Source of the DNA: JAVVUJ01 sp964582545
GTDB lineage: Bacteria > Bacillota > Clostridia > Peptostreptococcales > Anaerovoracaceae
DNA: 6,155 nt
Direction of reading: 5' to 3'
NCBI GenBank assembly: GCA_964582545.1
Contig: CAZOSB010000060.1
Location: forward strand, 1-6,155
The position numbers and the translations under genes are program-made. Below the pieces are notes generated by a model that worked only from the letters and a program-made list of their open reading frames with translations, ran no database searches and was not told the DNA's origin. Numbering within the stretch: the first letter of the stretch is position 1; each line of letters starts with the position of its first letter. This document shows positions 1 to 6,098 of this stretch, piece by piece.

Positions 1-19
1 CGACTAATGTTTAATTTTG

Positions 20-38
20 AACCTTGTCGAGGTTTTTT
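20..38 (+). terminator. Possible plus-strand terminator at the left edge
   Basis: The plus strand reads AACCTT, loop GTC, GAGGTT and then TTTT, so the stem runs into a six-T tract. Its inner U-G pair exists only in the plus-strand RNA; the minus strand would have C-A there. This suggests it serves a convergent gene lying left of the window. The stem is short and the partner gene is unseen, so this is tentative. Confidence 0.35.
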
Positions 39-49
39 ACTGTCAAACG

Positions 50-68
50 TGGGATTGTATCATACCCA
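50..68 (-). terminator. Weak hairpin after prmA, possible terminator
   Basis: The minus-strand transcript reads TGGGTAT, loop GATACA, ATCCCA, starting 13 nt after the prmA stop. It forms a six-pair stem with one bulged base. The following bases, CGTTTGAC, are a poor U-tract, so termination here would be inefficient at best. Confidence 0.25.
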
Positions 69-81
69 TCAAGATTTTGCA

Positions 82-1095
82 TTAAAAACTATACAGTTTT
101 GCACAAATAACGCACCATTCCCCGTCCTCCATAATTTCAACGATTTCAAACCCCGCTGCTGTGATGGCTTCACTTACCTGAACCTTTTTTTCCACAAGAA
201 TTCCCGAAGAGATGAAATAACCCTGTGGCTTTAAGTTGTTCTCCACATATTCAGCCAACATCATAACTAAATCTGCCATTAGGTTGGCAACGATCACATC
301 TGCTTTGAAATCGATACCTTTGGTCAAATCCCCTTTTCTAATCTGCACTTCACAACCATCAATTTCACCCATCTTATGGCTGTTCATCTCTACATTTTCT
401 AAGGAAACGCGCACAGCTTCAGGGTCGATATCCACACCCAGCACCTTTTTGGCACCTAACAGAGCACCACCAATGGTCAAGATTCCCGATCCGCATCCTA
501 CATCCAGTAAGGCATCTCCTTTTTTTAAATATTTTTCCATGAGTTTCAGACATAGAGAAGTGGTCTCATGGGTTCCAGTGCCAAAGGCCATGCCCGGATC
601 CAGCCTTATGATGAGAGGATCTTCTCCTTCCTCTTGCTCCTCCGAGTAGGATTCCCAAGAGGGTACCACCACAATTCTATTTGAAACACGAGCAGGTCGG
701 AAGAATTCCTTCCACTGATTCTGCCAATCTTCGTCCTTGACAGTCTGAACCGCTATGCTTTTTACGAGACCGGTGGAAAGAATTTTTTCTTGTATGTCTT
801 CTATGCTCCATGAGCTTGAATCGTCCAATTCCTGCCTACCTTCTTCCTGTTCAGACAACTCCTTGCTCTTGGATGTCTCCTGATAAAAGGTGATATTTGT
901 CGCTATTTGATCTAATTTTAAAAGCTTTTCATCCACATAATCCCAATCATAGGAATTTTTCTTTTCCAAAAGCTCTTTAATGTCCTCGGAATCCTCAATA
1001 AGAAAACCCTCTATGCCCATATTCTCTAAAATATGGACAAGAGAGTCTATGTTTTCCCTTTGAGTATAAATTTTAATTTCTTTATATTCTTTCAT
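82..1095 (-). CDS. prmA: Ribosomal protein L11 methyltransferase PrmA
   Basis: A cytoplasmic S-adenosylmethionine-dependent enzyme that, by family knowledge, methylates amino groups of ribosomal protein L11. Seen in the 337-residue product: a variable N-terminal L11-recognition region (about 1-115), the linker motif EDWQNQWKEFFRP (122-134), the hallmark LDPGMAFGTGTHETT (165-179), SAM-binding motif I LDVGCGSG (197-204), the acidic VDID strand end (221-224) and the catalytic-site-type NLMADL (271-276). The protein is somewhat longer than the usual size near 310; the excess looks like acidic, low-complexity sequence around 72-95 and 150-160. The ATG at 1093-1095 starts 17 bp after the dnaJ stop and is preceded by AAAGG with 7-nt spacing. 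It is the last gene of the heat-shock operon, as commonly seen in Firmicutes. Complete, stop TAA. The identification is secure; the link to heat shock is only positional. Confidence 0.96.
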   Translation of the reverse strand: MKEYKEIKIYTQRENIDSLVHILENMGIEGFLIEDSEDIKELLEKKNSYDWDYVDEKLLKLDQIATNITFYQETSKSKELSEQEEGRQELDDSSSWSIEDIQEKILSTGLVKSIAVQTVKDEDWQNQWKEFFRPARVSNRIVVVPSWESYSEEQEEGEDPLIIRLDPGMAFGTGTHETTSLCLKLMEKYLKKGDALLDVGCGSGILTIGGALLGAKKVLGVDIDPEAVRVSLENVEMNSHKMGEIDGCEVQIRKGDLTKGIDFKADVIVANLMADLVMMLAEYVENNLKPQGYFISSGILVEKKVQVSEAITAAGFEIVEIMEDGEWCVICAKLYSF

Positions 1096-1102
1096 AGGTT
1101 AA

Positions 1103-1107
1103 CCTTT
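1103..1107 (-). promoter_or_regulatory. Ribosome binding site of prmA, inside a palindrome
   Basis: The minus strand reads AAAGG, then 7 nt, then ATG. It is weaker than the AGGAG sites of dnaK and dnaJ. Its AGG belongs to the 10-bp palindrome AGGTTAACCT (1096-1105), so in RNA AGG could pair with CCU across a UUAA loop. That stem is only three base pairs, so any effect on translation would be small. Confidence 0.6.
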
Positions 1108-1112
1108 GCAAT

Positions 1113-2267
1113 TTATTTAAAGAGCTTTTTCATTGTCTCTGCAAAGCTCTTTCCCTTGGAATAGCTTTCATGAGTAAAGGCCTTTTCCAACTGTTCCAGT
1201 TGCTTTCTCTGCTCCCCGGTAAGCTTGGTGGGAACTTCTAGGCTCACCTTTACGTAAAGGTCCCCCACCTTTCCACTTCGCAGGCTCTTCACACCTTTTC
1301 CCTTCAATCGGAAAACTGTATCCGGCTGAGTTCCCGCAGGAACCTTGTAAGCCACCTTCTCCTTAAGCGTTGGCACGGTTATTTCCGCCCCTAAAGCAGC
1401 TTGAGTAAAGGTAATAGGAATATCCAACCATAAATCGTTGCCCTTGCGCTTAAATAAGCTGTGGGGCTCTACGGAAACTACAACGTAAAGATCTCCGTTA
1501 GGTCCTCCGTTGCTGCCCGGTTCTCCCTGTCCCCTTACAGAAATAACGGAGTCATTGTCCACTCCGGCAGGCACTTCCACCGAAAGAGTGACCGTTTTTC
1601 GAATTTTTCCAGATCCGTGACAAGCGTGACAAGGGTTTTCCACCATCTGACCACTGCCCCCACATTTATCACAGGGTGACACGCTTGCAAACTGACCGAA
1701 AGGTGTTCTCTGAGTAGTTCTCAGCTCCCCACTTCCGTTGCACTTATCACAGGAAACCTTTGAGGTTCCTTTTTCGGCTCCGGTTCCACTACAATCGTCA
1801 CAGGTAACATATTTATTCAATTGGATCTGCTTTGTAACGCCGAAGGCGGCCTCATCAAAAGTAATTTGAAGACCTTTTTGCAGATCCTGCCCCTTACGCG
1901 GACCGGTTCTCCTTCTGGCCCCCGCTTGGTTGTAACCCGCATTGCCTCCAAACATTCCACCAAACAAATCTCCGAAAATATCTTCAAATCCGCCGCCGAA
2001 TCCACCGCCAAATCCGCCTCCTCCGAAGCCGGAATTTGGGTCTACTCCGGCATGACCGAACCTATCGTATTTCTCTTTTTTCTGAGGATCAGAAAGAATG
2101 CTGTATGCTTCGTTCACTTCTTTAAATTTATCTTCTGCTGCCTTATCGCCGGGATTTTTGTCAGGATGAAATTCCATAGCCTTCTTTCGGAACGCTTTTT
2201 TTATTTCAGCCTCTGAAGCGCCTTTCTGCAATCCAAGGACTTCATAAAAATCTCTCTTTTCCGCCAT
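1113..2267 (-). CDS. dnaJ: Chaperone protein DnaJ (type I Hsp40)
   Basis: Co-chaperone that binds unfolded protein, hands it to DnaK and stimulates DnaK ATP hydrolysis in the cytoplasm. The 384-residue product has the full class I architecture: a J domain (about 5-70) with the essential HPD at 34-36; a Gly/Phe region (about 79-109) with the DIF motif at 96-98; four CxxCxGxG zinc-binding repeats at 156-163, 173-180, 199-206 and 213-220, making two zinc centres; and two beta-rich C-terminal substrate domains (about 225-350) with a dimerisation tail. All eight zinc cysteines are present. The Gly/Phe region is encoded by near-perfect 12-bp units (about 1986-2027). The start at 2265-2267 has AGGAG (2276-2280) 8 nt upstream. 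It follows dnaK after an 82-bp gap with a strong stem-loop and precedes prmA by 17 bp. Intact, normal length, stop TAA. Confidence 0.98.
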   Translation of the reverse strand: MAEKRDFYEVLGLQKGASEAEIKKAFRKKAMEFHPDKNPGDKAAEDKFKEVNEAYSILSDPQKKEKYDRFGHAGVDPNSGFGGGGFGGGFGGGFEDIFGDLFGGMFGGNAGYNQAGARRRTGPRKGQDLQKGLQITFDEAAFGVTKQIQLNKYVTCDDCSGTGAEKGTSKVSCDKCNGSGELRTTQRTPFGQFASVSPCDKCGGSGQMVENPCHACHGSGKIRKTVTLSVEVPAGVDNDSVISVRGQGEPGSNGGPNGDLYVVVSVEPHSLFKRKGNDLWLDIPITFTQAALGAEITVPTLKEKVAYKVPAGTQPDTVFRLKGKGVKSLRSGKVGDLYVKVSLEVPTKLTGEQRKQLEQLEKAFTHESYSKGKSFAETMKKLFK

Positions 2268-2317
2268 TTTGCCTTCTCCTGTCTCTATGTTCCTAACTTA
2301 TATGTTCTTATTTTTGT

Positions 2318-2339
2318 AGGGCGGCCTGCTGACCGCCCT
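2318..2339 (-). other. Intercistronic stem-loop between dnaK and dnaJ
   Basis: On the minus strand, AGGGCGGTC and GGCCGCCCT can form a 9-bp stem with one G-U pair around the tetraloop AGCA, starting 10 nt after the dnaK stop. The following bases, ACAAAAATAAG, contain no U-tract, so it is not a standard intrinsic terminator. The plus-strand transcript would have a C-A mismatch where the minus strand has G-U, so the fold favours the operon transcript. The likely role is a 3' stabiliser for hrcA-grpE-dnaK mRNA, or a partial terminator or processing boundary that lowers dnaJ expression. The fold is read directly from sequence; the role is inferred. Confidence 0.75.
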
Positions 2340-2349
2340 TATTACCTTA

Positions 2350-4221
2350 CTATTTATTTCCTTCTTCGTCAACCACTTCATAATCGGCATCTACTACATT
2401 GTCAGGCTTAGGACCTTCGCCTTCAGCGGCTCCCCCCATATTGTTGGGATCAAATCCTTGACCGCCGGCTCCACCCTGGGCAGCCTGAGCCTTTTCATAC
2501 ATCTTGGCAGAAATCGTATGGAATTCATTGGTAAGAGTTTCTGTCTTAGCCTTAATTTCATCTATATTGTTTGCTTCTAAAGCCTTAGAAAGCTCTTCTT
2601 TTGCTGCCGTCACCTTGGCTTTTTCCTCTTCACTCAAGTTTGCTTCCAGTTCCTTCAGTGATTTTTCCGTCTCATACACAAGAGTTTCAGCCCTGTTTCT
2701 AGTCTCAATCTCTTCCTTCTTTTTCTTATCCTCTTCAGCATATTGCTCAGCCTCTTTTACCTTGGCTTTGATTTCATCCTCGGAAAGTTTAGTGGAAGAG
2801 CTGATGGTAATTCTCTGTTCTTTTCCTGTACCCATGTCCTTTGCACTAACATTTACAATACCGTTAGCATCGATGTCAAAGGTTACTTCAATCTGTGGAA
2901 CACCTCTTGGAGCAGGTGGAATACCGGAAAGCTGGAATCTGCCCAAAGTGATATTTCCTGCTGCCATTTCTCTTTCACCCTGCATTACGTGGATATCTAC
3001 CGCAGTCTGATTGTCTGCAGCTGTGGAGAAAATCTGGCTTTTTTTCGTTGGAATGGTAGTGTTTCTTTCGATGAGTCTGGTAGCAACTCCGCCCAAAGTT
3101 TCGATAGAAAGAGAAAGTGGAGTAACATCCAACAACAGTACATCGTGAACCTCACCGGTCAGAACTCCTGCCTGAATTGCAGCACCTACGGCTACACACT
3201 CGTCGGGATTGATTCCTTTAAATGGCTCTTTTCCGGTAATCTTTTTAACCGCTTCTTGAACTGCAGGGATTCTTGTGGAACCTCCCACCAAGATGACCTT
3301 CTCTATATCGCTATTGGTGATGCCTGCATCAGACATGGCTTTTCTCATTGGCTCAATGGTTTTTTCCACTAAATCGGAAGTCAATTGATCAAATTTGGCT
3401 CTGGTTACATCCATATCTAAATGTAAAGGACCATCTGCATTGACTGTAATAAATGGCAGGTTGATGTTGGCTGTCTGAGAGCTGGAAAGCTCCTTTTTGG
3501 CCTTCTCTGCTGCTTCCTTTAATCTTTGCAATGCCATTTTGTCTTTTCTCAGGTCTACCCCGTGTTCCTTTGCAAAACTATCTGCAATAAAATTCATGAG
3601 AATTTCATCGAAGTCGTCTCCACCAAGCTTATTGTTTCCGCTGGTGGCCAACACTTCAAAGACACCGTCTCCCAAATCTAGGACAGATACATCAAAGGTA
3701 CCGCCTCCTAAATCGTATACAAGAATCTTATGATGTTTTTCGTCTTTGTCAAGTCCATAAGCCAAAGCTGCTGCCGTAGGCTCATTGATGATTCTCTTTA
3801 CTTCCAGTCCTGCAATCTTACCGGCATCCTTAGTGGCCTGCTTTTGGCTATCTGTAAAGTAAGCAGGTACTGTGATAACTGCCTCAGTAACCTTTTCACC
3901 TAGATAAGCCTCCGCATCAGCTTTTAATTTACCTAGAATCATTGCGGAAATGTCCTGTGGTGTATATGGTTTTCCGTCGATTTCCGTATTGTAGTTTTCA
4001 CCCATATGTCTCTTAATGGACGAAATGGTTCTGTCAGGGTTTGTGATGGCCTGTCTTTTGGCAGTTTCCCCCACTAATCTTTCCCCGTTCTTTGCAAATC
4101 CCACAACGGAGGGAGTGGTACGATTTCCTTCTGAATTGGCTATTACTACAGGTTCTCCCCCTTCCAATACGGATACGCATGAATTGGTAGTTCCTAAATC
4201 GATTCCTATTACTTTACCCAT
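2350..4221 (-). CDS. dnaK: Chaperone protein DnaK (Hsp70)
   Basis: Central ATP-dependent chaperone, cycling with DnaJ and GrpE. The 623-residue product carries all three Hsp70 signatures: IGIDLGTTNS (5-14), VYDLGGGTFDVSVL (168-181) and VILVGGSTRIPAVQE (309-323). The interdomain linker VLLLDVTPLS (361-370) leads into the beta substrate-binding domain, then a charged helical lid (about 478-580), a Gly-rich disordered tail and the acidic C-terminus DADYEVVDEE. Around residues 68-108 it lacks the loop of about 24 residues present in Gram-negative DnaK, a Firmicutes-type trait. After the linker it reads LSLSIET where E. coli has LSLGIET. The ATG at 4219-4221 has AGGAG (4230-4234) 8 nt upstream. 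The 83-bp gap from grpE is purine-rich near dnaK and shows no convincing promoter or hairpin. Stop TAG; full length and intact. Confidence 0.99.
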   Translation of the reverse strand: MGKVIGIDLGTTNSCVSVLEGGEPVVIANSEGNRTTPSVVGFAKNGERLVGETAKRQAITNPDRTISSIKRHMGENYNTEIDGKPYTPQDISAMILGKLKADAEAYLGEKVTEAVITVPAYFTDSQKQATKDAGKIAGLEVKRIINEPTAAALAYGLDKDEKHHKILVYDLGGGTFDVSVLDLGDGVFEVLATSGNNKLGGDDFDEILMNFIADSFAKEHGVDLRKDKMALQRLKEAAEKAKKELSSSQTANINLPFITVNADGPLHLDMDVTRAKFDQLTSDLVEKTIEPMRKAMSDAGITNSDIEKVILVGGSTRIPAVQEAVKKITGKEPFKGINPDECVAVGAAIQAGVLTGEVHDVLLLDVTPLSLSIETLGGVATRLIERNTTIPTKKSQIFSTAADNQTAVDIHVMQGEREMAAGNITLGRFQLSGIPPAPRGVPQIEVTFDIDANGIVNVSAKDMGTGKEQRITISSSTKLSEDEIKAKVKEAEQYAEEDKKKKEEIETRNRAETLVYETEKSLKELEANLSEEEKAKVTAAKEELSKALEANNIDEIKAKTETLTNEFHTISAKMYEKAQAAQGGAGGQGFDPNNMGGAAEGEGPKPDNVVDADYEVVDEEGNK

Positions 4222-4304
4222 TTTTAATTCTCCTCTCTTTTTTCTTGATTTTTCATTTTGTCAGATGTATTTTTTGGCAATCCATAGATCGTGAACGCTT
4301 TGAG

Positions 4305-4937
4305 CTATTCTGCTACTTTTACCATGGCGGCTCTGATTACCTTTCCATTTAAAGTATATCCTTTTTGCAAAACGGCGGTTACCGCTCCGCTTTCAAACTC
4401 CGATGTACTCTCCGTCATCACTGCATGATGAAAGTTGGGGTCAAAGGGCTCTCCTGCAGATTGAATTTCCTTGATACCGCTTTTTTCCAGTACACCATTT
4501 AGCTGTTTGAAGATTTTGCCCATTCCCTCTGCATAACTCTCACTACCATCGGGTGCATGTTCCAAAGCCCTCTCAAAATTATCTATTACATTAAGCAATT
4601 CCACCGCTATCTTTTCGTTGGCATATGCATAAATGTCACTTTTTTCTTTTTCTACTCTTTTTTTGTAGTTTTGAAAATCTGCTGCAAGCCTTAAGTACTT
4701 TGCATTTAGTTCCTGATCCTCTTTGCTCTGCCCTAAGCTCTCACCCATGACTTCTCGGATTTCATCAGCAATTTCTTCAGCAATTTCCTCCTCGGTTTGC
4801 GGCTTCTCATTATTATCTTGCTCTCGAATCTCTTCATCCTTTAATGTTTTTTTACTTTTTATTTCCTTAACAGTTTTCGTATCGTTCATCTTATCTTCCT
4901 TCAATTTTTCTTCACCACTACTCTTTCTCTTACTCAT
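4305..4937 (-). CDS. grpE: Nucleotide exchange factor GrpE
   Basis: Dimeric co-chaperone that opens the DnaK nucleotide-binding cleft to release ADP. The 210-residue product has a Lys/Glu-rich, probably disordered N-terminus (1-70), a long coiled-coil segment including YLRLAADFQNYKKR (81-94), the helical-bundle motif LLNVIDNFERAL (114-125) and the beta-wing family signature with EPFDPNFHHAV (163-173) and GYTLNGKVIRAAMVKV (193-208). The listed ATG (4935-4937) overlaps the hrcA stop through ATGAGTAA, an 8-bp overlap suggesting translational coupling, with AGAGGGGG (4947-4954) 9 nt upstream. Met17 (4887-4889) also has a good site, AAGGA, 7 nt upstream, so a 194-residue form is possible. The acidic stretch at 49-60 is encoded by a short tandem repeat. 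Stop TAG. The family call is secure; the exact start is less so. Confidence 0.97.
   Translation of the reverse strand: MSKRKSSGEEKLKEDKMNDTKTVKEIKSKKTLKDEEIREQDNNEKPQTEEEIAEEIADEIREVMGESLGQSKEDQELNAKYLRLAADFQNYKKRVEKEKSDIYAYANEKIAVELLNVIDNFERALEHAPDGSESYAEGMGKIFKQLNGVLEKSGIKEIQSAGEPFDPNFHHAVMTESTSEFESGAVTAVLQKGYTLNGKVIRAAMVKVAE
4765..4788. repeat. 12-bp tandem duplication inside grpE
   Basis: Two adjacent copies, TCAGCAATTTCT and TCAGCAATTTCC, differ at one base. They encode the repeated EEIA-type acidic residues within the disordered N-terminal region of GrpE. The 12-bp unit keeps the reading frame. It is probably a slippage duplication in a tolerant region. Confidence 0.7.
4897..4901 (-). 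promoter_or_regulatory. Alternative ribosome binding site for grpE Met17
   Basis: The minus strand reads AAGGA, 7 nt before the ATG of Met17 at 4887-4889. Spacing and sequence are as good as those of the upstream site, so this could give a GrpE 16 residues shorter. The N-terminal part of GrpE is poorly conserved, so protein similarity cannot settle the choice. Confidence 0.4.
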
Positions 4938-5973
4938 CCTCCACTTCCCCCTCTATTCCAAACGCTTTACTTATATTATCTGACATATATTCGATAACCG
5001 ATGTTACTTCATCGTATTTCATTCTGGTGGGTCCTATGACTCCTAATTTCCCAACCAATTTCCCATCGATTTTATAGGTTGCTGTAATCAAGCTGCAATC
5101 TCTCATCAAATCATCTGAATTTTCATCACCGATGGTGATAATCACCCCATTTTCACGATTCAATAGCACATTTGTAAGATGTTTCTTTTGATTTAGCAAC
5201 TCCAGAAATATCTTTGCTTTTTCTATATCATTATACTCCGGTATAGAAAAAATATTTGTCAAGCCTTCCATATATAATTCAACATTTAACATATCTTCCA
5301 ACGTATTGAGGAAATTGGGAAGTATGTTTTTCACCAACTTGCTCATGGCCTCTATGTCTGTTTGGAAATTGCTGATAATATCCGCCGTGAGTATATCGCT
5401 GAGCCTTTTCCCTTTGTAGTTATAGGTCAATGATTTGGAAAGTAGATCTAAGCCCTGTTCCGTATAGGGAACGTTAATCTTAAGAGCGGTGTTAGATACC
5501 TTTCCGTTTTCGGCAACGATCATCAGTACAATTGTATTGCTATCCACCGGGAGTAAGTTGATATATTTCAATTTATTATCGTCATGCTTCGGTGTTATGG
5601 CAAAGGAGGTAAGGTTGGTGATCTCTGAAAGAAGGGTAGCCGCATGCTTGATGGTTTTTTCCAACTCAGCGATATTATTGTTCAGCTTCTGATTAATGAT
5701 GCTTTTTTCCTGATCCGGCAACTCATATCTCTCCATAAGGTTATTGACATAAAGCCTATAGGCCTTTTGGGAAGGCACTCTGCCTGCCGATGTGTGAGGA
5801 TGTGTCAAAAATCCCATCTCCTCTAAATCAGACATTTCGTTTCGTATCGTAGCAGGACTGATTCCCATATCATACTTCTTTGAAAGGGTTCTGGATCCTA
5901 CAGGTTCTGCGGATCTGATAAAGTCCCCTATGATTGCTTGCAATATCCTTAATTTTCTATCATTTAGTTCCAT
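4930..5973 (-). CDS. hrcA: Heat-inducible transcription repressor HrcA
   Basis: Dimeric repressor of class I heat-shock genes, binding CIRCE. In well-studied Firmicutes its active fold depends on GroEL, so unfolded protein titrates the chaperonin and relieves repression. The 347-residue product has the N-terminal winged helix-turn-helix (about 1-75) with EPVGSRTLSKKYDMGISPA (23-41), TIRNEMSDLEEMGFL (42-56) and the wing HTSAGRVPS (60-68). A GAF-like core follows (about 100-330), with ENGVIITIGDEN (274-285), DCSLITATY (292-300) and the family-typical GKLGVIGPTRMKY (308-320). The length is normal. The ATG at 5971-5973 has AGGTG (5979-5983) 5 nt upstream and sits 24 nt after CIRCE. It is the first gene of the operon, so it represses its own expression. 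The acidic C-terminus overlaps grpE by 8 bp. Stop TAA. Confidence 0.98.
   Translation of the reverse strand: MELNDRKLRILQAIIGDFIRSAEPVGSRTLSKKYDMGISPATIRNEMSDLEEMGFLTHPHTSAGRVPSQKAYRLYVNNLMERYELPDQEKSIINQKLNNNIAELEKTIKHAATLLSEITNLTSFAITPKHDDNKLKYINLLPVDSNTIVLMIVAENGKVSNTALKINVPYTEQGLDLLSKSLTYNYKGKRLSDILTADIISNFQTDIEAMSKLVKNILPNFLNTLEDMLNVELYMEGLTNIFSIPEYNDIEKAKIFLELLNQKKHLTNVLLNRENGVIITIGDENSDDLMRDCSLITATYKIDGKLVGKLGVIGPTRMKYDEVTSVIEYMSDNISKAFGIEGEVEDE
4947..4954 (-). promoter_or_regulatory. Ribosome binding site for the upstream grpE start
   Basis: The minus strand reads AGAGGGGG within the end of hrcA, 9 nt before the grpE ATG at 4935-4937. A second purine block, GGAGG (4938-4942), directly abuts the ATG and is too close to serve it. 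The site lies inside translated hrcA, so ribosomes finishing hrcA could reinitiate here. Confidence 0.6.
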
Positions 5974-5997
5974 AGTATCACCTGATTTTTTCCTTTG

Positions 5998-6024
5998 TTA
6001 GCACTCTTGCTCGGTGAGTGCTAA
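5998..6024. promoter_or_regulatory. CIRCE operator (HrcA binding site)
   Basis: An exact match to the CIRCE consensus TTAGCACTC-N9-GAGTGCTAA, with arms at 5998-6006 and 6016-6024. Complementarity extends one further base pair on each side (G5997 with C6025), giving 10-bp arms. It lies between the promoter and the hrcA start, beginning a few bases after the predicted transcription start, so HrcA bound here would block initiation or promoter escape. As part of the mRNA leader it can also fold as a hairpin, a position linked in other bacteria to mRNA stability. It is the only CIRCE in the window, and no tandem CtsR-type heptamers were seen near it. Confidence 0.98.
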
Positions 6025-6035
6025 CTCTTGGTTTT

Positions 6036-6064
6036 AATTTAACATTTATTAACAACCATGTCAA
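6036..6064 (-). promoter_or_regulatory. Sigma-A-type promoter of the hrcA operon
   Basis: On the minus strand a perfect -35 box TTGACA (6059-6064) is followed after exactly 17 bp by TAAATT (6036-6041), a 4-of-6 match to TATAAT. Transcription would start near 6028-6030, just before CIRCE, leaving a leader of about 55 nt before hrcA. The arrangement of vegetative promoter followed by CIRCE is the usual class I heat-shock design in Firmicutes, so the position supports the call. The imperfect -10 means the start point could shift a few bases. Confidence 0.85.
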
Positions 6065-6098
6065 TAGATTTTTCCAATTTTTTTTAAAAATTTTTCTA
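6065..6098 (-). promoter_or_regulatory. A/T-tract UP-like region upstream of the -35 box
   Basis: Immediately upstream of the -35 box the sequence is almost pure A/T, with phased tracts: eight T (6078-6085), five A (6086-6090) and five T (6091-6095) on the plus strand. Such tracts can bind the RNA polymerase alpha C-terminal domains or bend DNA. The tract structure is visible; an activating role is inferred from position. Confidence 0.45.

Noticed and set aside
7..234. Plus-strand open frame of 75 codons at the left edge
   Set aside because: Two thirds of it is antisense to prmA, it runs through the hairpins at 20-68, and it matches no family I recognise.
236..649. Plus-strand open frame of 137 codons antisense to prmA
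   Set aside because: It lies wholly inside prmA, whose motifs are unmistakable, and its Ser/Pro-rich translation looks like a shadow.
1821..2216. Plus-strand open frame of 131 codons antisense to dnaJ
   Set aside because: It is a shadow of the J-domain and Gly/Phe coding region, with no domain or start signal.
2318..2339. Treating the dnaK-dnaJ hairpin as a full intrinsic terminator
   Set aside because: The bases after the stem on the minus strand are A-rich with no U-tract, and dnaJ and prmA have no convincing promoter of their own downstream of it.
2504..3372. Long plus-strand open frames (168 and 209 codons) antisense to dnaK
   Set aside because: They mirror the strongly conserved dnaK codons, carry no recognisable domain and have no supporting ribosome site. 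Antisense open frames in dnaK genes are a known by-product of its codon use.
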